Assembly (NCBI GenBank): GCA_949987705.1
Contig: OX465283.1
Span: 78,005,720 to 78,069,719, forward strand
Length of the DNA: 64,000 nt
DNA from: Thereva unica
Lineage: Eukaryota > Arthropoda > Insecta > Diptera > Therevidae
Direction of reading: 5' to 3'
Both the position numbers and the translations under genes were made by a program. Positions 1-11,285 of the stretch are shown one piece after another; the stretch's first letter is position 1, and every line of letters starts with the position of its first letter. The notes beneath the pieces are model-generated. The model saw only the letters and a list, made by a program, of their open reading frames with translations. It made no database searches and was not told the DNA's origin.

Positions 1-382
1 CCCTCCTCCGTCTGTTCCTCTTATAGAGACAAGACGCGACCCTAGAACAATAGGGTTCTAAGTACACATGAAGCTGTTTTGAGTAAATCAGCTCCAAAGA
101 TTTAAAGTCGTATGGTTCTTAAGGATTTATTATTTGTCAATAGAATTCTTTTGTGATTTGTTTATTATGTTTTCATTTACTCAAATAGCAGGTTACTTTA
201 TGTTGTAAGGAGCATATTTAATTGAAATTGAAGTTCAAAATTTCGTGTAGAACTTTGTTGCTGAATGATCGGGTGGAAAGTAAAAGAACAAGACGGTTCT
301 AATTGCCACATAGAACTTTTTTGCTGAACGAAGATGCTTTTTTATTTAAGATGGAACCTTTGCATGGATTCATGGTTCTAAC

Positions 383-1432
383 CATGGTACAATAATACAA
401 GGTAAGCTCATAAGGAAAAGCTCTGTTTCCATCTTGAAAAGCTTTGACGTCATCAAGATCTTTTACTTCTCTACCATTTGAAAGTTAATTCGTTTGTAAG
501 ACGTTTTCATTCAAAATTATTGTTTATAATCAATATAAAATTAAAAAAATAAAGAACAGATATTAAAGACAATTAATCATCATGGTTTAATTTAAAGCAA
601 TGTAATGCTGGGTTTCCGCCAAACAGAGAGTTTCAAAAAACAGTTTTGTTTTTAAACATTTTGTTTGTTTTTAACTACCCACTCGAGATGGGACAATGTT
701 TTGTTTTTAAAAACACTATTCTCCTACAAAAATGTTCTCAAAATTGTTAGATTTTTGCAAAACATTGATATTTTTGTTGACAAAAACAATTTTTGTTTCT
801 GTTTCTTATTTTGTCTGTTTGGTGAAAACCTGGCATAAGAGGTTGCAAATATAAGAATAATAAGAAACCAAATGCTGCAATAACAAATTTTCAGTATTTT
901 ACGTTTCCTAAAAATCAAGATATATCGAAATTGTGGAGTGAAATGTGTAACAAAAATAAAATTAGTTTTCAAAACGCTATTATATGTTCAGTACATTTCA
1001 GTGAAGAAAGTTATACTCTCAATTCCAGACTATTGCCTTCAATTTTTAAAAAATATTAAATAAAAACGCGTTGCAAAGTTCCAGAATAAGAAAACATTTT
1101 TCAAAATTATAATAAAACCTAAATTAGAATAAACAGAAATTATATAAAAAATCCGTTAAGAAAGGCACAACATGTGAATTTACCAGATAATGTAAAATCT
1201 TTGTTTTTTTAGATGTAGATTATATTGCAGAGTTATAAATTTAAATAATAATATTAAAAATCAACAACGAAAGAATAGAAATAAAAAATTGCCAAAATAA
1301 TTACTCTTAAAATAAGCGTTTTTTAATTGAAAACCTATTTCATACCATACAAATCTGCTTGAAAAAGATCTGAGTGACGTCACGGCAAAAGCTTTTTTCT
1401 CTTATGAGCTTACCTTGTATTATTGTACCATG
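383..1432. mobile_element. P-superfamily DNA transposon, internally decayed
   Basis: The element starts CATGGTAC and ends GTACCATG, with perfect 32-bp terminal inverted repeats at 383-414 and 1401-1432. It is flanked by an exact 8-bp duplication GTTCTAAC at 375-382 and 1433-1440. Termini beginning CATG, ~31-bp TIRs and 8-bp duplications are the hallmarks of P elements. Similarity between the arms continues imperfectly inward (AAGCTTT then GACGTCA motifs near 440-460 and 1365-1395). The interior keeps a THAP-like coding remnant on the + strand. At 1050 bp it is much shorter than an autonomous P element (~2.9 kb), so it is an internally deleted copy. Confidence 0.85.
844..1059 (+). pseudogene. 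THAP-domain remnant of P-element transposase
   Basis: Frame reading from TGC at 844 to TAA at 1057-1059 gives about 71 residues with the THAP signature: GCKYKNNK, then FQYFTFP, a tryptophan in KLWSEM, CSVHF and finally LLPSIF. These are the second zinc Cys, the FP and W of the fold, the C-x2-H pair and the C-terminal P-x-x-F of the C2CH module. The first zinc Cys is not in frame and no start codon is present, so it is broken. THAP is the site-specific DNA-binding domain at the N terminus of P transposases, and here it lies inside P-like TIRs, which supports the assignment. The rest of the transposase is missing. Confidence 0.75.
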
Positions 1433-1751
1433 GTTCTAACTGAAATTAAAAAGCTTAAGTAGTTGACGCAACAAAGTTCTAAGTGGCAACTTCAAAAGCT
1501 CAAAAGTTCTATGTGCAATTTTCGATACAATTTGGTGGAATAAATAGTTCTAACAGCATGATAGAACCTTACAAACCAAATTCAAAAGAAAAAAACCTGT
1601 ATAAGGACCTTGTAACTCTCTGTATCTCATGAAGGGAAAGAGGTGGAGGATTGAAAATACTTTTATTAGAAAGAGTGGGTTCACTTTATAAAAGTGGCAT
1701 CAAAATTTTTTTTTTTTTTTTTTAAATGTCAGTTAGAACCCTGTTGTTCTA

Positions 1752-1933
1752 GGGTCGCGAAGAGTATCCAAGGGTCACCCGATGTGAAGTCAACATCTTC
1801 GAGGAATTGAAAGTAGGATTCGGCAACATAACTGTAGATCTTAAATCGTTTCAGCAGATAGCGTTTTTCAGAACTTACCTCTTTAGTGTACCGGCACAAC
1901 CAAAGGTCGCTGAGACCGTTCCTACCCTTTGAC
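1752..1933 (-). CDS. possible terminal exon or coding relic, unknown product
   Basis: On the - strand, an AG acceptor-like site after a pyrimidine-containing stretch (near 1934) opens a frame of about 60 residues, including SDLWLCRYTKE, RYLLKRFKIYSYV and FQFLEDVDFTSGDPW. It has no internal stop until it enters the TIR of the transposon at 1759. An in-frame GAGGTAAGT could also be a splice donor. If the transposon is removed, the frame would read on into a stop a few codons later. I do not recognise the family. It could be a host exon disrupted at its end, or part of another element. Confidence 0.3.
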
Positions 1934-4049
1934 TCCCTGGAAATGATTTAATGGGAAAATAGTTGGATGACAAGATGATGTTTCAATCACATAATGGGTC
2001 TCTTTCTTTAATCTTTTTTTAGAATCTAATCCAGTAAAAACTGTTCGATATACATTATAAGAATGAAACCCCAAAAATAAATATCAACTTTAATATCAAT
2101 GAGCAATCTCATAAGATATATCTATCCATCCATCCACCAATTTATCTGGTCAATTGCCCTGAATTCATTTAAGTTGAATAAATTTACGGATGAGTTATGC
2201 TGACGATAAAATTTCAACACACACAATTGAGCCTAAGTAAATGGCTTAACTATTGACTAAAGAACTACGAAGGGCGACGGAAGGATCAATATTTTAAATT
2301 ACTTAAAATATTTCATGTAGCACAACGAGCATCAGGACCAACAAGGGATTAACTGGTATTGTTGGTGTTTCCTTTTTTGCATGACTTCCGAATTTTTCTT
2401 AGTAACTTTACCAGAGCCACAACAACGCTATCTATCCAATGAATCATGGCAGAGAATACTGGTGAAAGACGACTTGAAAGAAGCCGTAGTGGGGGCGCTG
2501 AAGATAGCTTCATACAATTTACTGAAAAAGGACTCAAGGATAAAGATTGCTCTGATGGAACTAGTTAAACCCAACAGTGCCGTTTACAACGTCGGCTTCT
2601 TCTCACATAATAAAAAAATGAAAAAGGCAAAATTTCCATCTATTCCGAGCCGTTATGTAACTGTGCTTCCTTGTTGTTGAAATTCATCCTTGGCAAATTG
2701 TCTAGACTTTGATAACTCACTACATATTCCATACAGGATATAAATTTTCTTGTTACGCTTATAAATCAGGATTCAAGACGAGATGAGTACTCCTTGTACA
2801 CGAGTTTTTGCGTTATACCTCTTGTTCATCCTTCGTAAACCGTTGTTCCAAAAAATAAACTATACACGAACCCAACAACCAACCAACTAGGACATCCACT
2901 ATATTCACCAATGGAAAAGTGTCTAGAACGGAAATTGATTTTTTCTCTGTATTTCTTCATGTTTGAGCGGAATTTGTTCGACAAGTTGCCAATTTTTTTG
3001 GAAGTATGGCCTTTATCCGGAATGACTCGATGTAACTGTAACCTATCGTAGCAATGGCGCTGGATGGAGTGGGAGGGGGGCGTTCGGCAGAACATTGCAA
3101 GGGTGAAAAGTGTTTTTATAGCAGCATTTCATCTTGCCGGTATGGAAAGCTGTAGCCACTTTAGGATTTCCTTCGAACACTCTGTCTTAGACTAATCGAT
3201 ATTTTTTTGCCCGCTTTGGTGGAGGGGATTGTTCTAATTTTATTGCCTGGCAGAAGGGAGGAAATTGATACTGAATTTATAGCGACATAAATGTATTTTG
3301 CTGACTGGCTATCAAATACAAGTTTTATTAACGAAAAATGTTTCTTTAATCATATTAATAAAACCAAACAATGCATTACGCTTTCTCTTCCGATGTTTAT
3401 GAATTATTAAGAAACTTTGAATAGCTTTAACTCACAAGGTGGGAATAAATTATCATGACTAATGGGGATGTTATAGCTTCTATTATTCCTACGTTGGACT
3501 TTCATATGCGTCATATGAAAACAGCAAGATGGAGATAAACGGAGGCGATTTTTTTAAATTTTTAGCAAAATTTTGTAGGTCGTTATGACTGCAGAGCTTT
3601 TAGGGTCTGACGATGGAAGGTCTAGATGATCTTCTTATAACTGTTTTATTCACTGGTACGATTCTGATTATGGGTGGATATTAAGAACAAACACCATGTT
3701 TTCTTCGATGGGATACATCGTTCTGCGGCATCGATGTTACGACGATGTATCGCAAAGTGTCTGTACCTTGTCCTTGTACGAACAAACTTTATTCAAAATT
3801 ACAATAAAATTTATATAGATATCTTAAAAATACTCGCTACGCTCGATTTTATATATAGTTTTGAGAATAGTCTTTTCGCACAGTTGCCGCCTTATGTGCC
3901 ATGAAGATTAAATGAGCTTTGAAAGGAGAAGAAGATTGCTTATGCTTTTGATTTATTTTAGTTTTTTTTTTAGTATTCGGGCTATTTTTCATTGACTGCG
4001 TACATAGTAATCTTCTTATATTAAAAAAAGAAAATTTCTATATGTCGAT
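1764..4049. other. spacer, no convincing gene apart from the candidate relic at 1752-1933
   Basis: Apart from the candidate frame at 1752-1933, this stretch holds only short reading frames without recognisable motifs. The longest is about 99 codons on + at 2381-2680, and an 89-codon frame lies on - at 2826-3095. No inverted-repeat boundaries or splice patterns stood out. Local AT content is high. Confidence 0.5.
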
Positions 4050-4074
4050 ATACGGGCGATTCTCCAGAACCTTT

Positions 4075-7000
4075 CTTCTTTCTTCTTCTTTGTGCCCCTT
4101 TAATCCCTCATGGGACATAGGGCGGAAACAGTTGCCCTCCAGCGGACTCTGTTTTGCGCGACAGCTCTCAGCTCTGACCAGGATCTCCCAGTTGTTGCGG
4201 CCTCTGCTAGTAGGGTCCTCCTCCACGTTGTTCTAGGTCTTCCAACTCGACGGGATCCTTGCGGGTTCCAGTCAAAGGCCTGTTTGGCTAGGTTTTCGTT
4301 ATCGCGTCGCAAGGTGTGGCCAACCCAATTCCATTTCCTTCGCCTGATTTGGTCGTCTATCCTTTCTTGGCCGGCACGGCGCCATAGCTCTTCATTTGAA
4401 ATTCTATCTGGCCAGCGGATTTTTAGGATACGACGCAGGCATCTGTTGATGAAGACTTGTAGGCGCCCTGTGATGAATTGGGTGACTTTCCATGTTTCGC
4501 AACCGTACAAAAGAACTGCCTTAACGTTGGAGTTGAACAGCCGCAATTTGGTGTTAGTTGAGATCTCCGTTGATCTCCATATGCGGAACAGGCATGCATA
4601 TGCGCCTCGTGCTTTATTTATTCTGGAACTGACGTCTTCTTCTGTACCGCCATTTTCGGTAATAATGCTACCGAGGTAGCAGAATTTATCTACCAGTTCC
4701 ACGTCACGGTTATTCAGCGCAGTTCGTTCAAGTGTGTTTGCATTTATCCGCATTTCTTTGGTTTTGTTCGGATTCAGCCTTAAGCCTGCTAGACTACTTT
4801 CTGTTGCCAAATTGTTTAACATGTTTTTTAGCTCCTGATGTCTGTGGGCCAGCAAACAGATATCATCCGCGTAGTCGAGGTCCTTAAGGCGGTCTAGCAA
4901 ACCCCATTGTATGCCGCCTGTTCTATTATCTAGAGCGTCGACAAGGATGTCATTTATTACTATAAGAAATAGTAATGGCGAAAGTAGACATCCTTGTCGT
5001 ACTCCTAAATTCACCTCGAAGCTGTCGGATAATCTTCCATTATGGAGAACTCTGCATTTGGAATTGTTGTAAAGGGCTTTTATCAATTCTATTATTTTAT
5101 CAGGCAGTCCACGTCGCCGTAATGCCTGCCATATAAAGCTCCTATTAACCGAGTCGAACGCTTTCTCATAGTCTACGAAAGCTAGGTAAAGGGGGGATCG
5201 GAATTCAGTAGACTGCTCCACTATGATTCTCAAGGTGTTAATATGGTCTATACATGAGCGGCCCTTCCTGAATCCGGCCTGCTGCCTTCTAAGCGTTCGG
5301 TCTACTGCCTCTCTTATCCTTGATAATATAACGTGGGACAAGATTTTACCCACAGTAGATAATAGACAGATGCCTCTCCAGTTGTCGCATATTGTTAGGT
5401 CCCCCTTTTTGGGTATTTTGACTATGATACCTTCCGTCCAATCCTCCGGAAAGGTACAGGTGTTCCATGCTATTTCCAGGATTGGCTGAGGCTGCTATGA
5501 GGCTTGAATCGGCTTTCAACAATTCTGCCGGGATGCCATCTTTTCCAGCTGCTTTACCATTGGCCATCGCATGAATTGCGGTTACTATTTCCGTCTTGGA
5601 TGGGGCCCGGATTCTTATCGGCTGTGCATTGTTGCTGTTTTCCTGAGGTTCCTGTGCAAGTGAACCATTCAGGGCGGCGAAGAAGTAATCTCTCCATCTT
5701 TGGAGTTGCTCCTCGTCGCTGCACAGCAGCCTCCCATCCGCACTCTTTACGGCATGCTTTTTAGTAGAGTGCTTTCCCGAGAGCTGTTTAGTAATTTGGT
5801 ACAGCACTTTACTGTTGCCTGTGTTTGCCGCGTTTTCCGCTTTTTCTGCGAGCTCATTTATCTGCTGCCTTTTATCACGCCGCACACTTCTCTTTACTTC
5901 CCGGTGTAATTGGGAATATTCCCGTTCAAGTTGGTGACGTCTTTCCGGGTCGCTTGTAGAGTTTACGTTATTTTTGAGGGCCCTCCTGCGTTCTATTTTT
6001 TGCCAGGTAGTGTCCGAGATCCAATGTTGCCTGTTTCTCTGGACATAACCGACGCTCGTTTCCGCAGCCGTCAATATAGCTCCCTTTGTTCTACTCCACA
6101 GCTCTTCAATATTTGTGTCGTCAGAAACGGTTTGCTGGTTTAATATTTGCTGCAGGTTTCCAGCAAATTCTCGCTTTTTAGCGGTCTCCTGCAGAAGGTC
6201 AACGTTAAACCGTCTACGGTTTATAACATCGCGTTGAACGTTTCTGATTGCAGCGATTCTAAGGCGAATAGTTGCTACTACCAAATGGTGGTCGCTTCCA
6301 GTGTCCGCTCCCCTGAAGCTCCTGACATCCTCCAGAATGGTTCTCCATCTGCGGCTGACGGCCACGTGATCTATCTGATTTCTCGTTCTACCATCGGGTG
6401 ATACCCAGGTCTCTTTGTGTATCTTCTTGTGGCAAAAGTAAGTTCCACCTACCATTAGTTGATGGGAACTACAAAAGTCAACGAAAAGCTCACCATTGTT
6501 ATTGGTAACTTGGCTTAGGCCTTGTTTTCCAATTGTTTGTTCAAGACCGGTGTTGTCGCGGCCGATTTGTGCGTTTAAGTCACCCATTAATACAATGATG
6601 TCTCCCCTTGGAATAGAGCGAAAAACCTCATTCAGTCGCATATAGAACTCGTCTTTGATGTCATCTTCTGCGTCTTCAGTTGGAGCATAGCATTGGACTA
6701 CCGTAGTACTTCTTAGCCTGGTACGCAGGCGCACGGTAATAATCCTCTCAGAAACTGGTGACCAGCTAATGAGGCTGGACCTGGCTTCTTTGGTGAGTAT
6801 TACGCCAACGCCACTCCTACGGCTTTCAGTTTCATTTCTCCCAGAATATAAGAAGGACTCACCATTTGGGCAGATATGTTCCCCCGCATCGGGCCATCTG
6901 GTCTCGCTAAGTCCCATGATCTTGATTTTATATCGATTCATCTCGTTGAGGACTTCATCCAGCCGTCCCTCAGCAAGCATTGTTCTCACATTCCATGATC

Positions 7001-7348
7001 CGATTCGTGTCCTTGTTCGAAAAGCAAAGGTCGTCGTCGTGTTGTCCATCCGGTTCCGAGGCATTGTTTGCCGATTCGTAGCAATGGTGTTTTTTATGGG
7101 AGCGGGTTGCTAACCCTCAGCCCAACCGACTTAAAACTCTGTTTTGTGGCGCAGAGAGCTCGCCATTCGCCCGTCTCCCGTTAGCTCCTTCCGAAGAAGT
7201 ACCCCAGGGGGCACCGCGGGGAGGTGGGATTAGGACTTGCTAACAGGTCTGCTAGGTGTTTGTATGCAGTGGATCTTCTCGGATTTTTACAGTAGTGACA
7301 AATCGGGTGTCACCACCTTCCAAGGTCTTTGTTAGCCGTTCGCCCCCC
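4075..7348 (-). mobile_element. RTE-like LINE, full-length copy 1
   Basis: A 3.27-kb non-LTR retrotransposon on the - strand, with an exact 9-bp target duplication AGAACCTTT at 4066-4074 and 7349-7357. Its 5' end (7348) begins with six G residues followed by CGAACGGCTAAC, identical to the 5' end of copy 2 at 11285. Its 3' end is not poly(A) but a short (GAA)n-type repeat, read on + as TTC repeats at 4075-4092. APE endonuclease and reverse transcriptase in one frame, a short 3' UTR and a simple-repeat tail fit the RTE clade. Only one frameshift breaks the ORF, and the 3' end is nearly identical to the copy at 63455-64000, so the insertion is young. Confidence 0.85.
4100..7064 (-). pseudogene. 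APE endonuclease-reverse transcriptase ORF of RTE-like LINE, one frameshift
   Basis: This is the element's single large protein, which nicks target DNA and reverse-transcribes the LINE RNA there. The N-terminal half (5346-7064) carries APE endonuclease motifs: GSWNVRTM, LSETRWP, GDLNAQIG, NQIDHV and the catalytic-type SDHHLV. The second half (4100-5353) has RT motifs QAGFRKGRS, FVDYEKAFDSVNR, GVRQGCLLSPLLF and the polymerase centre DYADDICLL. It ends with a basic tail WVGHTLRRD and GRPRTTWRR. Compared with copy 2, five bases are missing near 5487-5492, which shifts the frame and splits the ORF in two. Nearby there is also an in-frame 6-bp deletion. Without these it would be about 985 residues. 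Confidence 0.88.
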
Positions 7349-8001
7349 AGAACCTTTAACTTGAGCTAATTGGAAAAATGAAATTTCAAATTCATAGCAC
7401 AACCGTGAAATGATATTTTTTGTGTTACTTACTTCATAAATAAATGTTTTCTGATGTAGAAGATTAAAAAATTCAATGCGCATATTTTTTTTTATGAAAA
7501 CATGACATGACATGGTTACAATTTTGACATTTCAAATTCGGTATGGTTACAATTTTGACATTCGCTTAAATTACTTTTTTTCTAAGATTCATGAAACAAT
7601 TTAAGCGAAGGAAACGTTACATATGATTTAACTAGTTAAAATAGGTCATAAGAAATTTTACGGGGATGAATTTAATGTAATATGAGCAAATTAATTGCAG
7701 TTACAACTTTGACATTTAAATGTAACCTACATTCACGTTAGCCAGTTTTGCCCAAAAATCAACCAATTTCAACTTATTTTTGTCACAAAATGTATGCACA
7801 TGTTCGTTAGTGTCTGAACAATAAGTGCGTTTAAAAAATTTTATGATAAAATGAGACAATTCGGAGTACTTCGACTTACCACGCGGGTTACAACTTTGAC
7901 GTCAAAAGCTAGGGACAAACTTCAGAGTTGTTTTTTGGAAAATATAGCGATTTGACACTGCACCGAACACAACTGCATTTTTCCTTAAGAGTTAAACTAC
8001 A

Positions 8002-11000
8002 TCTTCTTCTTTAAACTCCTTTAATCCCTCATGGGACATAGGGCGGAAACAGTTGCCCTCCAGCGGACTCTGTTTTGCGCGACAGCTCTTAGCTCCGACC
8101 AGGATCTCCGAGTTGTTGCGGCTTCTTCTAGTAGGGTTCTTCTCCGCGTTGTTCTAGGTCTTCCTACTCGACGGGAACCTTGCGGATTCCAGTCAAGGGC
8201 CTGTTCGGCTAGATTTTCGTTTTTGCGTCGCAAGGTGTGGCCAACCCAATTCCATTTCCTTCGCCTGATTTGGTCGTCTATCCTTTCTTGGCTGGCACGG
8301 CGCCATAGTTCTTAGTTCTTAGTTAGTTCTTCCATAGTTTGAAATTCTATCTTGCCAGCGGATTTTTAGGATACGACGAAGGCATCTGTTGATGAAGACT
8401 TGTAGGCGCCCTGTTATGAATTGGGTGACTTTCCATGTTTCGCAACCATACAAAAGAACTGCCTTAACGTTGGAGTTGAACAGCCGCAATTTGGTGTTAG
8501 TGGAAATCACCGTTGATCTCCATATGTGGGACAGGCATGCATATGCGCCTCGTGCTTTATTTATTCTGGAACTGACGTCTTCTTCTGCCCCACCATTTTC
8601 GGTAATAATGCTACCGAGGTAGCAGAATTTATTTACCAGTTCCACGTCACGGTTATTCAGCGCTGTTCGTTCAATGGTGTTTGCATTTATCCGCATTTCT
8701 TTAGTTTTAGTCGGATTTAGCCTTAAGCCTGCTGGACTACTTTCTGTTGCCAAATTGTTTAACATGTTTTTGTGGTCCTGGTGTCTGTGGGCCAGCAAAC
8801 AGATATCATCGGCGTAGTCGAGATCCTTAAGGCGGTCTACCAAACCCCATTGTATGCCGCCTGTCCTATTATCTAGAGCGCCGACAAGGATGTCATTTAT
8901 TACTATAAGAAATAGTAATGGCGAAAGTAGGCATCCTTGTCGTACTCCTGAGCTCACCTCAAAGCTGTCGGATAATTTTCCATTATGAAGAACTCTGCAT
9001 TTGGAATTGTTATATAGGGCTTTTATCAATTCTATTATTTTATCAGGCAGTCCACGTCACCGTAGTGCCTGCCAAATGAAGCTCCTATTAACCGAGTCAA
9101 ACGCTTTCTCATAGTCTACGAAAGCAAGGTAAAGGGGGGATCGGAATTCAGTAGACTGCACCACTATTATTCTCAAGGTGTTAATATGATCAATACAGGA
9201 GCGGCCCTTCCTGAATCCGGCCTGCTGCCTCCTAAGCGTTCGGTCAACTGCCTCACTTATCCTAGATAGTAATATATGGGACAAAATTTTGCCCACAGTA
9301 GATAATAAACAGATACCTCTCCAGTTGTCGCATATTGTTATGTCCCCCTTTTTTGGTATTTTGACTATGATACCTTCCGTCCAATCCTCCGGAAAGGTAC
9401 AGGTGTTCCATGCTATTTCTAGGATTGGCTGAAGCGCATCTGCTATGAGGCTTGAGTCGGCTTTCAACAATTCTGGCGGGATGCCATCTTTTCCTGCTGA
9501 TTTACCATTGGCCATCGCATGAATTGCGGTTACTATTTCCGTCTTGGATGGGGCCCGAGTGGCGATTCTTATTGGCTGTGCATTGTTGTTGTTTTCCTGA
9601 GGTTCCTGTGCAAGTGAACCATTCAGGGCGGCGAAGAAGTAATCTCTCCATCTTTGGAGTTGCTCCTCGTCGCTGCACAGCAGCCTCCCATCCGCACTCT
9701 TTACGGCATGCTTTTTAGTAGAGTGCTTTCCCGAGAGCTGTTTAGTAATTTGGTACAGCACTTTACTGTTGCCTGTGTTTGCCGCGTTTTCCGCTTTTTC
9801 TGCGAGCTCATTTATCTGCTGCCTTTTATCACGCCGGACACTTCTCTTAACCTCCCGATGTAATTGGGAGTATTCCCGTTCTAATTGGTGACGTCTTTCC
9901 GGGTCGTTTGTAGAGTTTACGTTATTTTTGAGGGCCCTTCTGCGTTCTATTTTTTGCCAGGTTGTGTCCGAGATCCAGTGTTGCTGGTTTCTTTGGACAT
10001 AACCGATGCTCATTTCCGCAGCCGTCAATATCGCGCCCTTCGTCGTACTCCACAATTCTTCAATATTTGTGTCTTCAGAAACGATTTGCTGGTTTAATAG
10101 GTCTTGTAGGTTTCCAGCAAATTCCCGCTTTTTAACGCTTTCCCGCAGGAGGTCTACGTTAAACCGTCTACGGGTTCTAGCAGTTTGTTGAACGTTTCTG
10201 ATTGCGGCGATTTTAAGGCGAATAGTTGCTACAACCAAATGGTGGTCGCTTCCAGTATCCGCTCCCCTGAAACTCCTGACATCCTCAAGAATAGTTCTCC
10301 ATCTGCGGCTGACGGCCACGTGATCTATCTGATTTCTCGTTCTACCATCGGGCGATACCCAGGTCTCTTTGTGTATCTTCTTGTGACAAAAGTAAGTTCC
10401 ACCTACCATGAGTTTGTGGGAACTACAAAAGTCAACGAAAAGCTCACCATTGTTATTGGTAACTTGGCTTAGGCCTTGGTTTCCAATTGTATGTTCAAGG
10501 CCGGTGTTGTCACGGCCGATCTGTGCGTTTAAGTCACCCATTAAAACAATGATGTCTCCCCTGGGAATAGAGCGAAAAACCTCATTCAGTCGCATATAGA
10601 ACTCGTCCTTGATGTCATCTTCTGCCTCTTCAGTTGGAGCATAGCATTGGACTACCGTAGTACTTCCTAGTCTGATACGCAGGCGCACGATAATATTCCT
10701 CTCAGAAACCGGTAACTAGCTAATGAGGCTGGAGCTGGCTTCTTTGGTGAGTATTACATCAACGCCACTCCTACGGCTTTCAGTTTCGTTTCTCCCAGAT
10801 TATAAGAAGAGCTCGCCGTTTGGGCAGATTTGTTCTGGTCTCATTGAGTCCTATGCCCTTGATTTTATAGCGGTTCATCTCGTTGAGAACTTCATCCAGC
10901 CGTCCCTCAGCAAGCAGTGTTCTCACATTCCATGATCCGATTCGTGTCCTTGTTCGAAAAGCAAAGGTCGTCGTCGTGTTGTCCATCCGGTTCCGAGGCA

Positions 11001-11285
11001 TTGTTTGCCGATTCGTAGCAACGGTGTTTTTTATGGGAGCGGGTTGCTAACCCTCAGCCCAACCGACTTAAAACTCTGTTTTGTGGCGCAGAGAGCTCGC
11101 CATTCGCCCGTCTCCCGTTAGCTCCTTCCGAAGAAGTACCCCAGGGGGCACCGCGGGGAGGTGGGATTAGGACTTGCTAACAGGTCTGCTAGGTGTTCGT
11201 CTGCAGTGACTTTTCTCGGGTCTTGACAGAAGTGACAAATCGGGTGCCACCACTTTCCGAGGTCTTTGTTAGCCGTTCGCCCCCC
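8002..11285 (-). mobile_element. RTE-like LINE, full-length copy 2
   Basis: Same family and orientation as the copy ending at 7348. The 5' UTR (about 11002-11285) matches it closely, including the terminal C6 stretch on + at 11280-11285, and the 3' tail is a TTC repeat on + at 8002-8012. The flanks are the DNA transposon that spans 4054-11691. A convincing target duplication was not found (GTTAAACTAC and GTATTAC are only weakly alike). The copy carries more damage than its neighbour, so it is probably older. Confidence 0.8.
8021..11001 (-). pseudogene. APE-RT ORF of RTE-like LINE copy 2, multiply broken
   Basis: The frame is in pieces. The start MPRNRMDN lies at 10999-11001, and the N-terminal piece (10780-11001) goes out of frame just after the LNETR motif because about 17 bases present in the sister copy are missing. 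The main piece (9057-10688) covers the remaining APE motifs (GDLNAQIG, SDHHLV) and the start of RT (QAGFRKGRS, FVDYEKAFDSVNR). It stops at TGA (9055-9057), where the sister copy has CGA, a CpG-type transition. The third piece (8319-9029) holds GVRQGCLLSPLLF and DYADDICLL. It is shifted by a short TTAGTTCTTAGT insertion near 8310-8335. A final piece at 8021-8233 holds the basic C terminus. Confidence 0.85.

Larger units (their letters stand above)
35..1759. mobile_element. TIR DNA transposon (non-autonomous), host of a P-like element
   Basis: Perfect or near-perfect 27-bp terminal inverted repeats lie at 35-61 and 1733-1759 (one mismatch), starting CGCGACCCTAGAAC. The tetranucleotide AAGA directly flanks both ends (31-34 and 1760-1763), which suggests a 4-bp target duplication. 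No transposase reading frame is visible, so it is non-autonomous. The subterminal regions are rich in GTTCTA/TAGAAC motifs, for example near 54, 295, 375, 1434, 1487, 1508 and 1547. A second transposon sits inside at 383-1432. The superfamily is not certain; a 4-bp duplication would fit groups such as Chapaev or Sola, but that is inference. Confidence 0.7.

Noticed and set aside
724..972. 82-codon frame on - as a gene
   Set aside because: It is the antisense of the THAP remnant, which explains the open frame better.
2381..2680. 99-codon + frame as a gene
   Set aside because: No motif, no splice context and an overlapping antisense frame; not supportable without a search.
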